This document shows, piece after piece, positions 34,477 through 42,967 of a stretch of DNA of 64,000 bases. Origin of the DNA: Robinsoniella peoriensis (GTDB lineage Bacteria; Bacillota; Clostridia; Lachnospirales; Lachnospiraceae); the NCBI RefSeq assembly GCF_042680125.1, contig NZ_JBHTNY010000040.1; one strand, written 5' to 3'. Within the stretch, counting starts at the first letter, position 1, and each line of letters starts with the position of its first letter. Below the pieces are notes generated by a model. The model had not been told where the DNA came from, did no database searches, and saw nothing but the letters and a program-made list of their open reading frames with translations. A program made the translations under genes and the position numbers.

Positions 34477-34562
34477 ATTGCAATCAGATATGCCCTGAAT
34501 TCTATTTTTCATCCGCCACAGAACGTGTTTGAAAATTCATTCATGTTATCAGCACATTTTAC

Positions 34563-35786
34563 TTAGCTTGGAATCTGCAGTTTCTGCCCGATTAAAATAA
34601 AGTTTGGATTTGAAATATGGTTAACAGATACAAGAGCGCTGATTGTAGTGTTGTATTTAGCGGCTATAGCCCAGAGGGTGTCGCCGGATTTTACCGTATA
34701 CCATTGAACCGGTTTTGAAGAACCGGAATCCGGCGTACAGGGAATTCTGAGTTTTTGGCCAGGATAAATCAGATTCTCATTGTGAATCTGATTCAGTTTT
34801 ACAAGGTCTGCAATACTGGTATGGTAATTTCGTGAAATTGCCCAGAGTGTATCCCCTGGTTTTACCGTATAGGTCAGGTACGTATCTTCAGACGGTGTAT
34901 TATCCGGTATGGGAATGCGCAGTATCTGACCGGGATAAATAAGATTGGGGTTTGCAAGAGCATTTTCGTTTGCAATTGCGGTAATACTGGTGTGATAGAG
35001 CTGGGCAATATTCCAAAGTGTATCACCGGATTTAACCCGGTATTCCACATATGAAGTAGAGGGTTCCGGTGGGGGAGGAACAGGATTTACCGGGCCGCTG
35101 TTGTCCAGAAAGATGCCATCGGTAAAATAGTCCAGATCGACATTTGTACTGATTCCCGGAATCCTGCCTGTGTCCGAATGCTGCCAGCCAACCCAGAAAC
35201 TCCAATTTGAATTATCGGATGGGGAAGCTGCGCCATATTCGGCTACCCACAGTGGGTAGGCAGTAATCGCTCCGCTAAATGTGTAACCTGCATTATAGGA
35301 ATCACTATAGACCACAGCTTTCTTGCCGCTTAACTGTTCTACAGTCTGGATAAATGCCAATCCAATGGCATTTATTTCTGTATCTGTCAGATATTGCAGA
35401 TCTTCAAAATCCATAGCCAGCCTGCAGTCGAAGTCCTTGTCTTGGATAGTGTTTACAAAAAATTGTGCCTGATACTGTGCCTGGGAGATGCTTCTTGCGG
35501 TTACATAATGGTAAAAGCCAATGGACAGCCCGGCAGCAGAGGCCTTGGCGTAATTTTCTTCAAATTTTGGATCAATATAATCGCCACCTAGGCTGGAACG
35601 TATATAAACAACCTGAATTCCAGAGTCAGCAACTTGTTCAAAATCAATATCTTCCTGATAAAAGCTCACGTCAATACCAAGGTAGAGGGGATGTGAGGAA
35701 GGAGGAATCGCACAAACAATAAATACAGGAAAAAAAGAAAACAGCAGTAACGTAGATAAGAGAATGGCTAAAATTTTCTTGAGCAT
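34563..35786 (-). CDS. Secreted GH25 lysozyme with three LysM domains
   Basis: Signal peptide at about 1-26, then a GH25 muramidase barrel (about 33-230) with the acidic residues D39 (GIDVS), D126 and E128 (AMDFED). A proline-rich linker follows (VPPPPEPS, 236-243), then three LysM repeats at about 248-292, 306-349 and 363-406, each with (S/P)GDTLW(N/A)I and a YPGQ/LIGQ end. It is exported, binds peptidoglycan through LysM and cleaves the MurNAc-GlcNAc bond. Roles in wall turnover or killing neighbours are both possible. No holin or phage gene is nearby, so this is not an obvious prophage endolysin. Confidence 0.93.
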   Translation of the reverse strand: MLKKILAILLSTLLLFSFFPVFIVCAIPPSSHPLYLGIDVSFYQEDIDFEQVADSGIQVVYIRSSLGGDYIDPKFEENYAKASAAGLSIGFYHYVTARSISQAQYQAQFFVNTIQDKDFDCRLAMDFEDLQYLTDTEINAIGLAFIQTVEQLSGKKAVVYSDSYNAGYTFSGAITAYPLWVAEYGAASPSDNSNWSFWVGWQHSDTGRIPGISTNVDLDYFTDGIFLDNSGPVNPVPPPPEPSTSYVEYRVKSGDTLWNIAQLYHTSITAIANENALANPNLIYPGQILRIPIPDNTPSEDTYLTYTVKPGDTLWAISRNYHTSIADLVKLNQIHNENLIYPGQKLRIPCTPDSGSSKPVQWYTVKSGDTLWAIAAKYNTTISALVSVNHISNPNFILIGQKLQIPS

Positions 35787-35926
35787 AAACCCTCCTTTGT
35801 CAAATATTCGTTTTAAGATAATATATGGTACAAGAAAAAAATTGTTATGAAATCATTGCAAAGAAATGAAAAATGAGAGTAGAGTAATTCAAAAGTGACA
35901 GAAAATAAAAATGTGCCGGATAATAG

Positions 35927-35962
35927 AAAAGCACCCGGATTTAAAATAATCCGGATGCTTTT
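35927..35962 (-). terminator. Terminator of the small Lys-rich protein gene
   Basis: AAAAGCA and CCGGATT pair with AATCCGG and TGCTTTT across a short AT loop. The T run on the minus strand points to ending the gene at 35967. Confidence 0.75.
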
Positions 35963-35966
35963 GCGG

Positions 35967-36131
35967 CTATGAATTCTTTTTCTTCTTCTTTTTACTTTTA
36001 CTTTTTGTACTGGATTGTGCTGCTTCTTCTTCTTCCTCTTTGTCCAGTTCGTTTACCATGTGTTCCATAACGGATTTACAGGACTGGGGAAGTTCGGTAA
36101 CATCATAATTATTATAACCTTTGTTTTCCAT
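35967..36131 (-). CDS. Small acidic-basic protein, unknown
   Basis: Started at the ATG 36131 (GAGGAG upstream) the product is 54 residues: a neutral head (NKGYNNYDVTELPQSCKSVMEHMV), an acidic block (DKEEEEEAA) and a polylysine tail (KSKSKKKKKK). No membrane segment is seen. A longer frame up to 36194 lacks a ribosome binding site. Charge-segregated tails of this kind suggest nucleic acid or protein binding, but I recognise no family. It is followed by its own terminator. Confidence 0.55.
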   Translation of the reverse strand: MENKGYNNYDVTELPQSCKSVMEHMVNELDKEEEEEAAQSSTKSKSKKKKKKNS

Positions 36132-36223
36132 ATTCAAATCTCCTCTCTTTTCATGCATATACTTTGCATAAGTGTTATGGCAATCGCCTGCCATATTACT
36201 TAGTATGCACAGCAGGCAATTTC

Positions 36224-37831
36224 TTATGAGAGTGTATTATCGTTTAAGACTTCAGTATTCAGCAAATCTGACCTTTTCGCACAATGTAAAACTTCAAATT
36301 GTAAAATTATTACATTAATTGCAGCATTTAAGGCATTCATAACAATATCAGCAATGACCGCCAATCCAAGTGCTTCTGCGGGAATTCCGGCCTGTATAAA
36401 AAGAACGGCATAACCTGCAAGAAATCCACCGGGTATAGATGGAGCTGCCGCAGCCAGTGTAAATGACACAATCATGGTAATTACCAGCATAGCTATGGTT
36501 ATTTTGATCTCGAATGCCTGTGCAGCAAATACAGTAAGCAGTATTAAATGCACCACGGTAGCAGGTTTAAATACAACGCTTCCAAAGGAAATGGTAAATT
36601 TGGAAAGCCGGTGGTCAATACCCAGTTTCTTATCGCAGTTGTTTCGCATATCAGAATAAGCTGCGGATGAGGAAGCATTTACTAAGGCAAGAAAGGAGGA
36701 AGGCATAATTTTCTTCAATATACGGATTGGCGAAATTCCCTCTTTTACCTTTACCGATACCAGATACAGGAGGAATACAATTGCCATGCATAGCAGATAG
36801 ACACCTGCCATTTGCAGCATATATAAAAGAAGAGGTATGTAATTGCCTACGATAAGCCGGTAAATACTTAAAAAAACGAAAGCCGGTGAAACGGCGGAAA
36901 TAAATCCTAAAATACTTTGCGATATAGCATTGCACTGTTCAACTAACTGTCCGGCAATGCTGATCCGGTGTTGCAGCAGTACCATTGCCATTCCCACAAG
37001 TACAGCCAGAACAATGATCTGTATGGCATTTCCGGTCTGGAACGGGTCGATGACATTTTCCGGAATGGCATCAAGTAGCAGTTGAAAAATGGATTCTGCC
37101 TGAATGCCGTCTGCACCTGTTGAGGGAAAATGCACCTTTGTGAACAAGGCTGCCGCAATCCCTCCTAATATGGTCATTGTTATGAGAATTGCGCTAAAGT
37201 GCTGCAGTACTTTTTTGCCCACACTTCCCAGCCGGTTCGGTGCTCCGATATGGTAAATTCCCCATACAACGGCAAAAAACAGCATAGGACAGACCACCGT
37301 TGTCAGAATACCGGCAAATGTGTCAAATAGAGGGATTGCTGCCTGGTTCAGCAGAAAATCAGAAGCATCTATAGGCAGGTAATGGGTTACCACACCTGCG
37401 GCCAGTGCCAGGATGATCGCAATTGCGATAGGCAAAAATGGGTTGGAAGCCTTGTGCTTGATACTAACTGAAACAATATTCATTCCCTTGGAGTACACAT
37501 AGCCGCATCCGCTGCCAATAGCCGCAAGAAACGGCTGGCTGAAAAATGCATCTCCAAACTGGTCATCATCATTCTGTTCGTAAGGGTTTGCCTCTTTGCC
37601 CTGTACCTTCAGTGTTATCTGTATTTTTTTCAGACGTGTCTGGATAATTAATTCCCCGGAATTGGGTGCCAATCCTTTTTCCATCCAGCTATCCAGTGCC
37701 TTTTCCAAAGAGAGACGTATCTTTAATATTTCTTCCGGTGCTGCAGAAAGCTGCTGCAATGTTTCTTCTATGAGATCTGCAACCATATCCGCATTCTGTT
37801 CCGACAATATAAATTTCTTTGTTATTAACAT
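36224..37831 (-). CDS. Dicarboxylate/amino acid:cation symporter with an N-terminal ATPase-like soluble domain
   Basis: Residues about 131-520 are a DAACS (GltP/DctA) transporter: eight or more helices, a LVNASSSAAYSDM serine-rich hairpin near 388-400 and a VVFKPATVVHLILL segment where transport residues lie. It should take up glutamate, aspartate or C4-dicarboxylates with Na+ or H+. Residues 1-125 are not part of that family. They read like a degenerate anti-sigma/RsbW-type GHKL domain (ILKIRLSLEKALDSWMEKG, then ELIIQTRLKKIQITLKVQGKEANPY). The usual glycine-rich nucleotide motifs are weak. This soluble domain precedes the first helix and would face the cytoplasm, perhaps as a regulatory module. 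Confidence 0.8.
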   Translation of the reverse strand: MLITKKFILSEQNADMVADLIEETLQQLSAAPEEILKIRLSLEKALDSWMEKGLAPNSGELIIQTRLKKIQITLKVQGKEANPYEQNDDDQFGDAFFSQPFLAAIGSGCGYVYSKGMNIVSVSIKHKASNPFLPIAIAIILALAAGVVTHYLPIDASDFLLNQAAIPLFDTFAGILTTVVCPMLFFAVVWGIYHIGAPNRLGSVGKKVLQHFSAILITMTILGGIAAALFTKVHFPSTGADGIQAESIFQLLLDAIPENVIDPFQTGNAIQIIVLAVLVGMAMVLLQHRISIAGQLVEQCNAISQSILGFISAVSPAFVFLSIYRLIVGNYIPLLLYMLQMAGVYLLCMAIVFLLYLVSVKVKEGISPIRILKKIMPSSFLALVNASSSAAYSDMRNNCDKKLGIDHRLSKFTISFGSVVFKPATVVHLILLTVFAAQAFEIKITIAMLVITMIVSFTLAAAAPSIPGGFLAGYAVLFIQAGIPAEALGLAVIADIVMNALNAAINVIILQFEVLHCAKRSDLLNTEVLNDNTLS

Positions 37832-38091
37832 CTTGCTATCACATCCTTTTCGGGAGCAATCTAAGAGATTTTGTTAGCCGCTCTGTATATTTATATTATG
37901 TATAAGTTTCAAATTATATTAAAAGAGTATACCATACCTGATGTAGAAAACAATAAAAAATGTATGTGCAATCATTTATAAAAAGTGAAGATAAACTTAT
38001 GAAAAGGTTAAGATTGATTCTGAAAGTTAAGGAAAGTATACGCGTCCGGAGTAGGAAATAATAACTTTATCAAAGAATCCCTCAGATAACA

Positions 38092-38120
38092 TTGCTATTT
38101 GCGTTCATTTAAATTATAAT
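38092..38120 (+). promoter_or_regulatory. Promoter in the 37832-38151 gap
   Basis: TTGCTA (38092-38097), 17 bases, TATAAT (38115-38120), pointing to the gene at 38152. The rest of this 320-base gap shows nothing else recognisable. Confidence 0.6.
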
Positions 38121-38151
38121 AAAATAAGAAAAATTACGCAATAAGTGCCAA

Positions 38152-38490
38152 ATGAAGGAGAAGATCGGGAGATTGGAAAAAGGGAAAGACTACGACGAAA
38201 TAATGAAGGACAATCCGGAACTGGCAGAAAAGCTGAACCGGGCTTCCAAAGAAAGGTTGTTAGATAAGAGAAATATTGACGGGGTTGCAAGAGCGCTGTC
38301 CCGTTATGTTTACAAAAATAATTCTGCAGCAGATATAGTAATAAAGGCGGTAAAAGAGGGACGTTGGCTGCAATTGGAACTTCTGTATGGCTATTATAGC
38401 GGGTTTGAAGATGACCGAAATGAGGGCGGATGTGCAGTAGCGGATCTGGAACAGCTCTTGAAAGAACTGCTTCGGAGTCTATTGTATTAA
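38152..38490 (+). CDS. Hypothetical cytoplasmic protein
   Basis: A charged helical protein of 112 residues (KGKDYDEIMKDNPELAEKLNRASKERLLDKRNIDGVARALSRYVYKNNSAADIVIKAVKEGRW) without cysteine motifs or membrane segments. The ATG at 38152 has no ribosome binding site ahead; the AAGGAG just inside it could instead serve a TTG at 38173, so the start is uncertain. The promoter about 30 bases upstream would leave a very short leader. It lies 37 bases before the NYN/OST-HTH gene and may be co-transcribed with it. No family recognised. Confidence 0.55.
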   Translation: MKEKIGRLEKGKDYDEIMKDNPELAEKLNRASKERLLDKRNIDGVARALSRYVYKNNSAADIVIKAVKEGRWLQLELLYGYYSGFEDDRNEGGCAVADLEQLLKELLRSLLY

Positions 38491-38527
38491 TTCACATGAT
38501 ATGAAATGAAAAGAGGGCAACAAAAAA

Positions 38528-39538
38528 ATGAGAGAAAAAACATTTGCAGTATTGATCGATTCAGACAATATTTCTTCAAAATATATATCTTGTATTCTGA
38601 ATGAAATGACCAAGTACGGAGTCATCACATACAAGAGGATTTATGGAGATTGGACCAGTGCGCAGACGACGAGATGGAAACAGGCACTCCTTGAGAATTC
38701 TATTATGCCAATCCAGCAGTTCAGCAATACCGTAGGGAAAAATGCAACCGATTCCGCATTGATTATTGATGCCATGGATATATTGTATACCAATAATGTA
38801 GATGGTTTCTGTATCGTTTCCAGCGACAGCGACTTTACACGGTTAGCGGGGAGGCTGCGGGAATCCGGCAAAGATGTAATCGGAATGGGAGAGGAAAAGA
38901 CTCCAAGATCTTTCCGTGCTGCCTGTACGGTATTTACGAATCTGGAGATTTTGCTGGAGCAGGATGAAGAAACACAGGAAGAAGTCTTTGTTCATAAGAG
39001 CCGGTTAAGTGACAGCTCTATCGGCAGCAGAAGCCGCCTGGGAGACAGCCAGCCGGGGATGGAAGACAGCAGTATTATCAGCAAACGTGTCATTGAGAAT
39101 GACATCGTATCCATTATAACAGAAAATGATGACAAGGACAGAATGACCGGCCTTGGGGAAATCGGAAGCCGGCTGGTGAAGAAATATTCGGATTTTGATG
39201 TTCGTAATTATGGATACAGTTCCCTGTCAAAGTTTTTGGAAGAAATGGAAAGCTTTGAACTTACCAAGAACAATAATGCCATCATGGTTCGTATGAAAGA
39301 TAACAATATTAAGAAAGAGCAGCTGTCGGAATATGCCATTAACCTGGTACGAAGCAGCGGCAGGGAAGGCATGGAACTGGCATTCTTAGGCAATCGGATT
39401 CACCGAAAATTTGATAACTTTAAAGTGAAGGATTACGGTTATGCAACTTTTGCAAAATTTGTACAGAGTATTGGGCAGTTAGAAATAATTGAAAACAGAA
39501 CGAAAAATAAAATTGTACATTTAAAGTCGAATGATTAG
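38528..39538 (+). CDS. NYN domain protein with two OST-HTH/LOTUS domains (LabA-like)
   Basis: Residues 1-145 form a PIN-like NYN nuclease domain with the acidic residues D11/D13 (LIDSDN), D75 (ATDSALIIDAMD) and D100/D102 (SSDSDF). After a Ser/Arg-rich linker (about 150-185) come two OST-HTH/LOTUS modules at about 188-262 and 263-333, each with a YGY(S/A)(S/T)(L/F)(S/A)KF signature. LOTUS domains bind RNA (G-rich or G-quadruplex RNA in known cases), and NYN domains of this group are thought to cut or bind RNA. The protein is cytoplasmic and probably acts on RNA; target unknown. Confidence 0.9.
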   Translation: MREKTFAVLIDSDNISSKYISCILNEMTKYGVITYKRIYGDWTSAQTTRWKQALLENSIMPIQQFSNTVGKNATDSALIIDAMDILYTNNVDGFCIVSSDSDFTRLAGRLRESGKDVIGMGEEKTPRSFRAACTVFTNLEILLEQDEETQEEVFVHKSRLSDSSIGSRSRLGDSQPGMEDSSIISKRVIENDIVSIITENDDKDRMTGLGEIGSRLVKKYSDFDVRNYGYSSLSKFLEEMESFELTKNNNAIMVRMKDNNIKKEQLSEYAINLVRSSGREGMELAFLGNRIHRKFDNFKVKDYGYATFAKFVQSIGQLEIIENRTKNKIVHLKSND

Positions 39539-39639
39539 AAGTATGAGGTACTAATCAATTGCTTTAAACAAAGATACAGATACCGGAGATAAGAAATTTA
39601 TATATAATACATTTACACAAAAGACAGTAAGGAAAATAC

Positions 39640-40458
39640 ATGACAGAAAAGACAATAAAGATCATTAAGGACTTTGATATAGCACAGATTGCTGATTCAG
39701 GGCAGTGTTTCCGCTTGAACAAAAGGGAAGACGGCAGCTATTCCCTGATAGCCCGGGAGCGGTATCTGGAGATAGTGCAGCAGGAGGAAGAAATCACTTT
39801 TTTCTGTGAAGAGAATGAATTTCGTGAGATCTGGGATTCTTACTTTGATCTTACGACAGATTATGGAGCATTTAAGGCACAGATTGAAAGTAAGGATCTG
39901 TACATGCAAAACGCTTGTGCATATGGCAGAGGGATCCGCATCCTGCGCCAGGAGCTTTGGGAAATGGTAATTACTTTTATCATATCCCAGCAAAACAACA
40001 TTCCGAGGATTAAAAAATGCGTAGAGTCTCTTTGCAGAGCCTATGGAGAAAAAAGAACAAATTTCCGGAATGAAACATATTATACGTTCCCCAAACCGGA
40101 GGCGCTTGCAGGTCTGGGTGAAGAGGATCTGTGTTCCTGCAGCCTGGGGTACCGGAATAAGTATATCAGAAAGACCGCTGATATGGTCGTAAGCGGAGGT
40201 TTTGATTTATACCGTCTCTATGATTTAAATTATGAGGATGCCAGAAGAGAACTCTTAAAGTTATGCGGAGTTGGAATAAAGGTGGCAGAATGCATATGTC
40301 TGTTTGCACTGCATCATATCGATGCATTTCCCATAGATACCCATATTCAGAAGGTATTAGACCGTCATTATCCGGAGGGTTTCCCATTTTCAAAGTATCA
40401 GGGATTTGCCGGAATTCTGCAGCAGTATGCTTTTTATTATGATGTTGAGGGCTATTGA
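39640..40458 (+). CDS. OGG-type 8-oxoguanine DNA glycosylase (HhH-GPD)
   Basis: The 272-residue protein has the N-terminal OGG domain (DIAQIADSGQCFRLN) and an HhH-GPD core with LCGVGIKVAECICLFALHHIDAFPIDTHI (about 208-236). K214 is the catalytic lysine and D233 the conserved aspartate of bifunctional glycosylase/AP lyases. It removes 8-oxoguanine paired with C. ISQQNN near 115-120 matches the OGG1 recognition loop, and this clade is common in Clostridia. It is separately placed but near the hydroxyacid dehydrogenase. Confidence 0.9.
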   Translation: MTEKTIKIIKDFDIAQIADSGQCFRLNKREDGSYSLIARERYLEIVQQEEEITFFCEENEFREIWDSYFDLTTDYGAFKAQIESKDLYMQNACAYGRGIRILRQELWEMVITFIISQQNNIPRIKKCVESLCRAYGEKRTNFRNETYYTFPKPEALAGLGEEDLCSCSLGYRNKYIRKTADMVVSGGFDLYRLYDLNYEDARRELLKLCGVGIKVAECICLFALHHIDAFPIDTHIQKVLDRHYPEGFPFSKYQGFAGILQQYAFYYDVEGY

Positions 40459-40528
40459 TTTCTGCGGACGGCTGATGTATACTCTATTTGAATTTTTTAA
40501 TTTTACCAAAGAATAAAGGAGTAATTTC

Positions 40529-41476
40529 ATGAATATTGTAATGTTAGAATCCCTTGCAGTCAGCGAGGATATATTAAAAAGCTATATAAAACCGCTGGAA
40601 GAAGCAGGACATACCTTCCGCGCATATGAAAAGAGCAGTGATGAGGAAGTATTAAAGGAAGAAAGCAAAGATGCGGATATCCTGATACTGGCAAATATGC
40701 CGCTGAGACAGGAAGTAATTCGCAATTGCAGCCATTTAAAATTTATAGATGTGGCATTTACCGGTGTAGATCATGTAGATCTGGAGGCCGCAAAAGAAAT
40801 GGGAGCTGCCCTTAGTAACGCTTCCGGATATTCAAATGAATCAGTAGCAGAGCTTACGCTGGGCATGATACTCTCACTTCTTCGAAATGTTCCTCAGGTG
40901 GAAGCACGCTGCAGGGAAGGAAAAACGAAGGATGGTCTTGTTGGTTTTGAATTAAAAGGAAAAACTGTGGGAATCATAGGTACAGGAGCAATCGGAATGC
41001 GTACCGCACAGCTTTGCAGTGCATTCGGCTGTAAAGTCATTGCCTATAATGGATTTTCAAAGAAGGAGAACAGTGAACTGATCACTTATATGCCGTTAAA
41101 AGACTTGTTGGAAGAAGCAGATATTGTAGCACTCCACTGCCCGTTAACGGAACAGTCCCGCCATCTGATCAACCAGGAGACCATTGGATATATGAAAAAA
41201 TCTGCGATCCTGATAAATGCTGCAAGAGGACCCGTAGTGGATTCAGATGCTCTGGCAAAGGCACTGAATGAAGGACGCATTGCAGGAGCAGGCATCGATG
41301 TATTCGAAGTGGAACCTCCGCTTAATACCGATCATCCGCTGCTTCATGCGAAAAATACCATTGTAACTCCCCATGTGGCATTTGCTACAAAAGAATCTAT
41401 GGAAATCAGAGCTGAAATTGTGTTCCGAAATATCGACCAGTGGTTAAAGGGCGAGCAGATCAATAAAATATTGTAA
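40529..41476 (+). CDS. D-isomer-specific 2-hydroxyacid dehydrogenase
   Basis: Classic fold: NAD-binding GTGAIG (151-156), catalytic R233 (NAARGPVVD), E262 (VFEVEPP) and H282 (TPHVAFATKE). It reduces a 2-keto acid or oxidises a D-2-hydroxyacid with NAD(H). Substrate is not predictable between glycerate, lactate-like and phosphoglycerate types; 315 residues without an ACT domain argues against full-length SerA. It is 19 bases from the EutJ gene on the same strand, so they probably form an operon, an unusual partnership. Confidence 0.85.
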   Translation: MNIVMLESLAVSEDILKSYIKPLEEAGHTFRAYEKSSDEEVLKEESKDADILILANMPLRQEVIRNCSHLKFIDVAFTGVDHVDLEAAKEMGAALSNASGYSNESVAELTLGMILSLLRNVPQVEARCREGKTKDGLVGFELKGKTVGIIGTGAIGMRTAQLCSAFGCKVIAYNGFSKKENSELITYMPLKDLLEEADIVALHCPLTEQSRHLINQETIGYMKKSAILINAARGPVVDSDALAKALNEGRIAGAGIDVFEVEPPLNTDHPLLHAKNTIVTPHVAFATKESMEIRAEIVFRNIDQWLKGEQINKIL

Positions 41477-41495
41477 TTACGGGAGAGTTTTTTGA

Positions 41496-42314
41496 ATGAA
41501 TATAGAAAAAGTAAATGAGTACATGAAAAAGGTCACAGAGGCTGAGACAAAAACTTTCCCCTATAAAGGCAAGTTAAAGGTAGGATTGGACCTGGGTACG
41601 GCATATATTGTAATTGCTGTATTAGATGAAAATAATCAGCCCGTGGCATGTGAAAAGCAAAGTGCCAGAGTATTGAGAGACGGTGTTGTGGTAGATTATC
41701 TGGGCGCACTTGAGATTGTCAAAAAATTAAAGGCAAAGCTGGAAGAACGTTTGAAATGCGAATTGACACAATGTGCGATTGCAATGCCGGCAGGTACGCA
41801 AAGCAGTTTAAAGACCCATACTTATGTAGCGGAAGGGGCGGGGTTCGAGGTAATCAATATCCTGGATGAGCCATCTGCCGCCAACTCAGTCTATGAGATT
41901 AAAGATGGAGTAATTGTTGATATCGGAGGTGGTACTACAGGGCTGGCAATCATCAAAAACGGCAAAGTAGAAGAAATTCAGGACGAGGCAACAGGAGGAA
42001 CCCATGTGACCCTGGTTCTTTCCGGAAGATATCACATATCTTTTGAAGAAGCCGAGGTAATGAAACAGGATTACAGCAATCATAAAGAAATATTCCCGGT
42101 TGTAAAACCGGTTTTCGAAAAAATGGCATCCATTGTCAACAAATATATCCACGATCAGAAAATCAAAGGAATCTATCTGTGCGGAGGAACTTGCTGCCTT
42201 ACAGGAATAGAGGAGATCTTCGAGAAGAAGACAGGAATTAAAACAATAAAGCCGGAAAATCCGTTTTTGGTGACACCGGTTGGTATTGCTATGAATTGTG
42301 TGTTTATCCAATAA
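41496..42314 (+). CDS. EutJ-like ethanolamine utilisation chaperone family protein
   Basis: An actin/HSP70-like ATPase fold: VGLDLGTAYIVIAVLDENNQP (29-49, phosphate 1), VIVDIGGGTTGLAIIKNG (phosphate 2, about 139-156) and YLCGGTCCLTGIEEIF (adenosine). Sequence and length (272) match EutJ. In known loci EutJ accompanies ethanolamine microcompartment genes and is assumed to help assemble or reactivate them. Here no shell or eut gene is adjacent: upstream is a hydroxyacid dehydrogenase and 23 bases downstream begins the structured repeat. It may be an orphan or the remnant of a larger locus. Confidence 0.85.
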   Translation: MNIEKVNEYMKKVTEAETKTFPYKGKLKVGLDLGTAYIVIAVLDENNQPVACEKQSARVLRDGVVVDYLGALEIVKKLKAKLEERLKCELTQCAIAMPAGTQSSLKTHTYVAEGAGFEVINILDEPSAANSVYEIKDGVIVDIGGGTTGLAIIKNGKVEEIQDEATGGTHVTLVLSGRYHISFEEAEVMKQDYSNHKEIFPVVKPVFEKMASIVNKYIHDQKIKGIYLCGGTCCLTGIEEIFEKKTGIKTIKPENPFLVTPVGIAMNCVFIQ

Positions 42315-42336
42315 CGAACAGCCCGCCACAGCCCAG

Positions 42337-42694
42337 GGGTTCCAACCTGCTGAGAAAACCAGCTTTGTATCAACGAATGCTATCTCGGAAAGATGGGTGT
42401 GGGAAACTGGTATGGGCGGAGGAAGCGTAGAGCAGAGCTGAGTATTTACTTACCTTTCCGAAGTGTTTTTTGGCGGATAGTATTCGACTGGCTCCCATCG
42501 GATACTAAGCGGGCAGTGAGCTGCGAAATGCATCAGGATTTCGGAGCGAATGCCCGCGTGCCGCCAAAAGGCGCTTCGGAAAGGTTAGAAAATACCAGTT
42601 CTGCGGCCAGCTGACGGAGCCCATGCCAGTTTCCCACACCCATCTTTCTGTACACTACCTACATCTACAAAGCGTCCCTTTCTCAGCGAAACCC
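42337..42694 (+). repeat. Complete structured repeat element, candidate mobile non-coding RNA (copy B)
   Basis: The stretch 42315-42890 has no gene; its main content is this element. Pairing from outside in: GGGTT (42337-42341) with AACCC (42690-42694); GCTGAGAAA (42349-42357) with TTTCTCAGC (42679-42687); GCTTTGTA (42362-42369) with TACAAAGC (42666-42673); 32 bp between 42386-42417 and 42619-42650; 25 bp between 42452-42476 and 42561-42585; hairpin 42479-42487/42498-42506; and hairpin 42509-42515/42551-42557 containing a further stem with loop GCATCAGG. All non-Watson-Crick positions in the two long stems are G-T when read on the + strand and none are A-C. Related copies are at 1-137 and 14608-14686. 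Confidence 0.8.
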
Positions 42695-42894
42695 AAATTT
42701 AAAATAAAATTATTCGCTGAAGTATTAAAAAATCTATTCATCTAATTTATGAAATCTTCAAACCCAGATCAATTGTAAATTATCATAACTCTATCCGTAA
42801 CAGAAATCGTTAATCTAAAACATATATTTTCCGAAAAATGAATTCCAATCCAAAAACAACAGACGTCTCTCTCCCTCCATTTTCAAAAGAGGTA

Positions 42895-42923
42895 TTGACT
42901 CCCGTCACATATAGCGATATAGT
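42895..42923 (+). promoter_or_regulatory. Promoter of the marR-ABC exporter operon
   Basis: TTGACT (42895-42900), 17 bases, TATAGT (42918-42923). Confidence 0.75.
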
Positions 42924-42949
42924 TAGTATACTAATAGTTAGTTGACTAA
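42923..42949 (+). promoter_or_regulatory. Twin MarR-type operators
   Basis: TTAGTATACTAA (42923-42934, perfect palindrome) and TTAGTTGACTAA (42938-42949, two mismatched positions in the centre) lie 15 bases apart, directly after the -10 and over the expected transcription start. Confidence 0.75.
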
Positions 42950-42967
42950 TGATAGGAGGTTTTACAA

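Noticed and set aside
42393..42614. 73-residue open frame inside the structured repeat
   Set aside because: It follows from the repeat sequence, has no start signal, and the comparable part in copy C is not kept as coding sequence.
42337..42694. Identification of the repeat as a HEARO/IscB omega RNA, OLE, ROOL or a group II intron
   Set aside because: It is structured and repeated, but no IscB-like, HNH or reverse transcriptase gene is nearby, and I could not match any diagnostic motif of those families. It is left unnamed.
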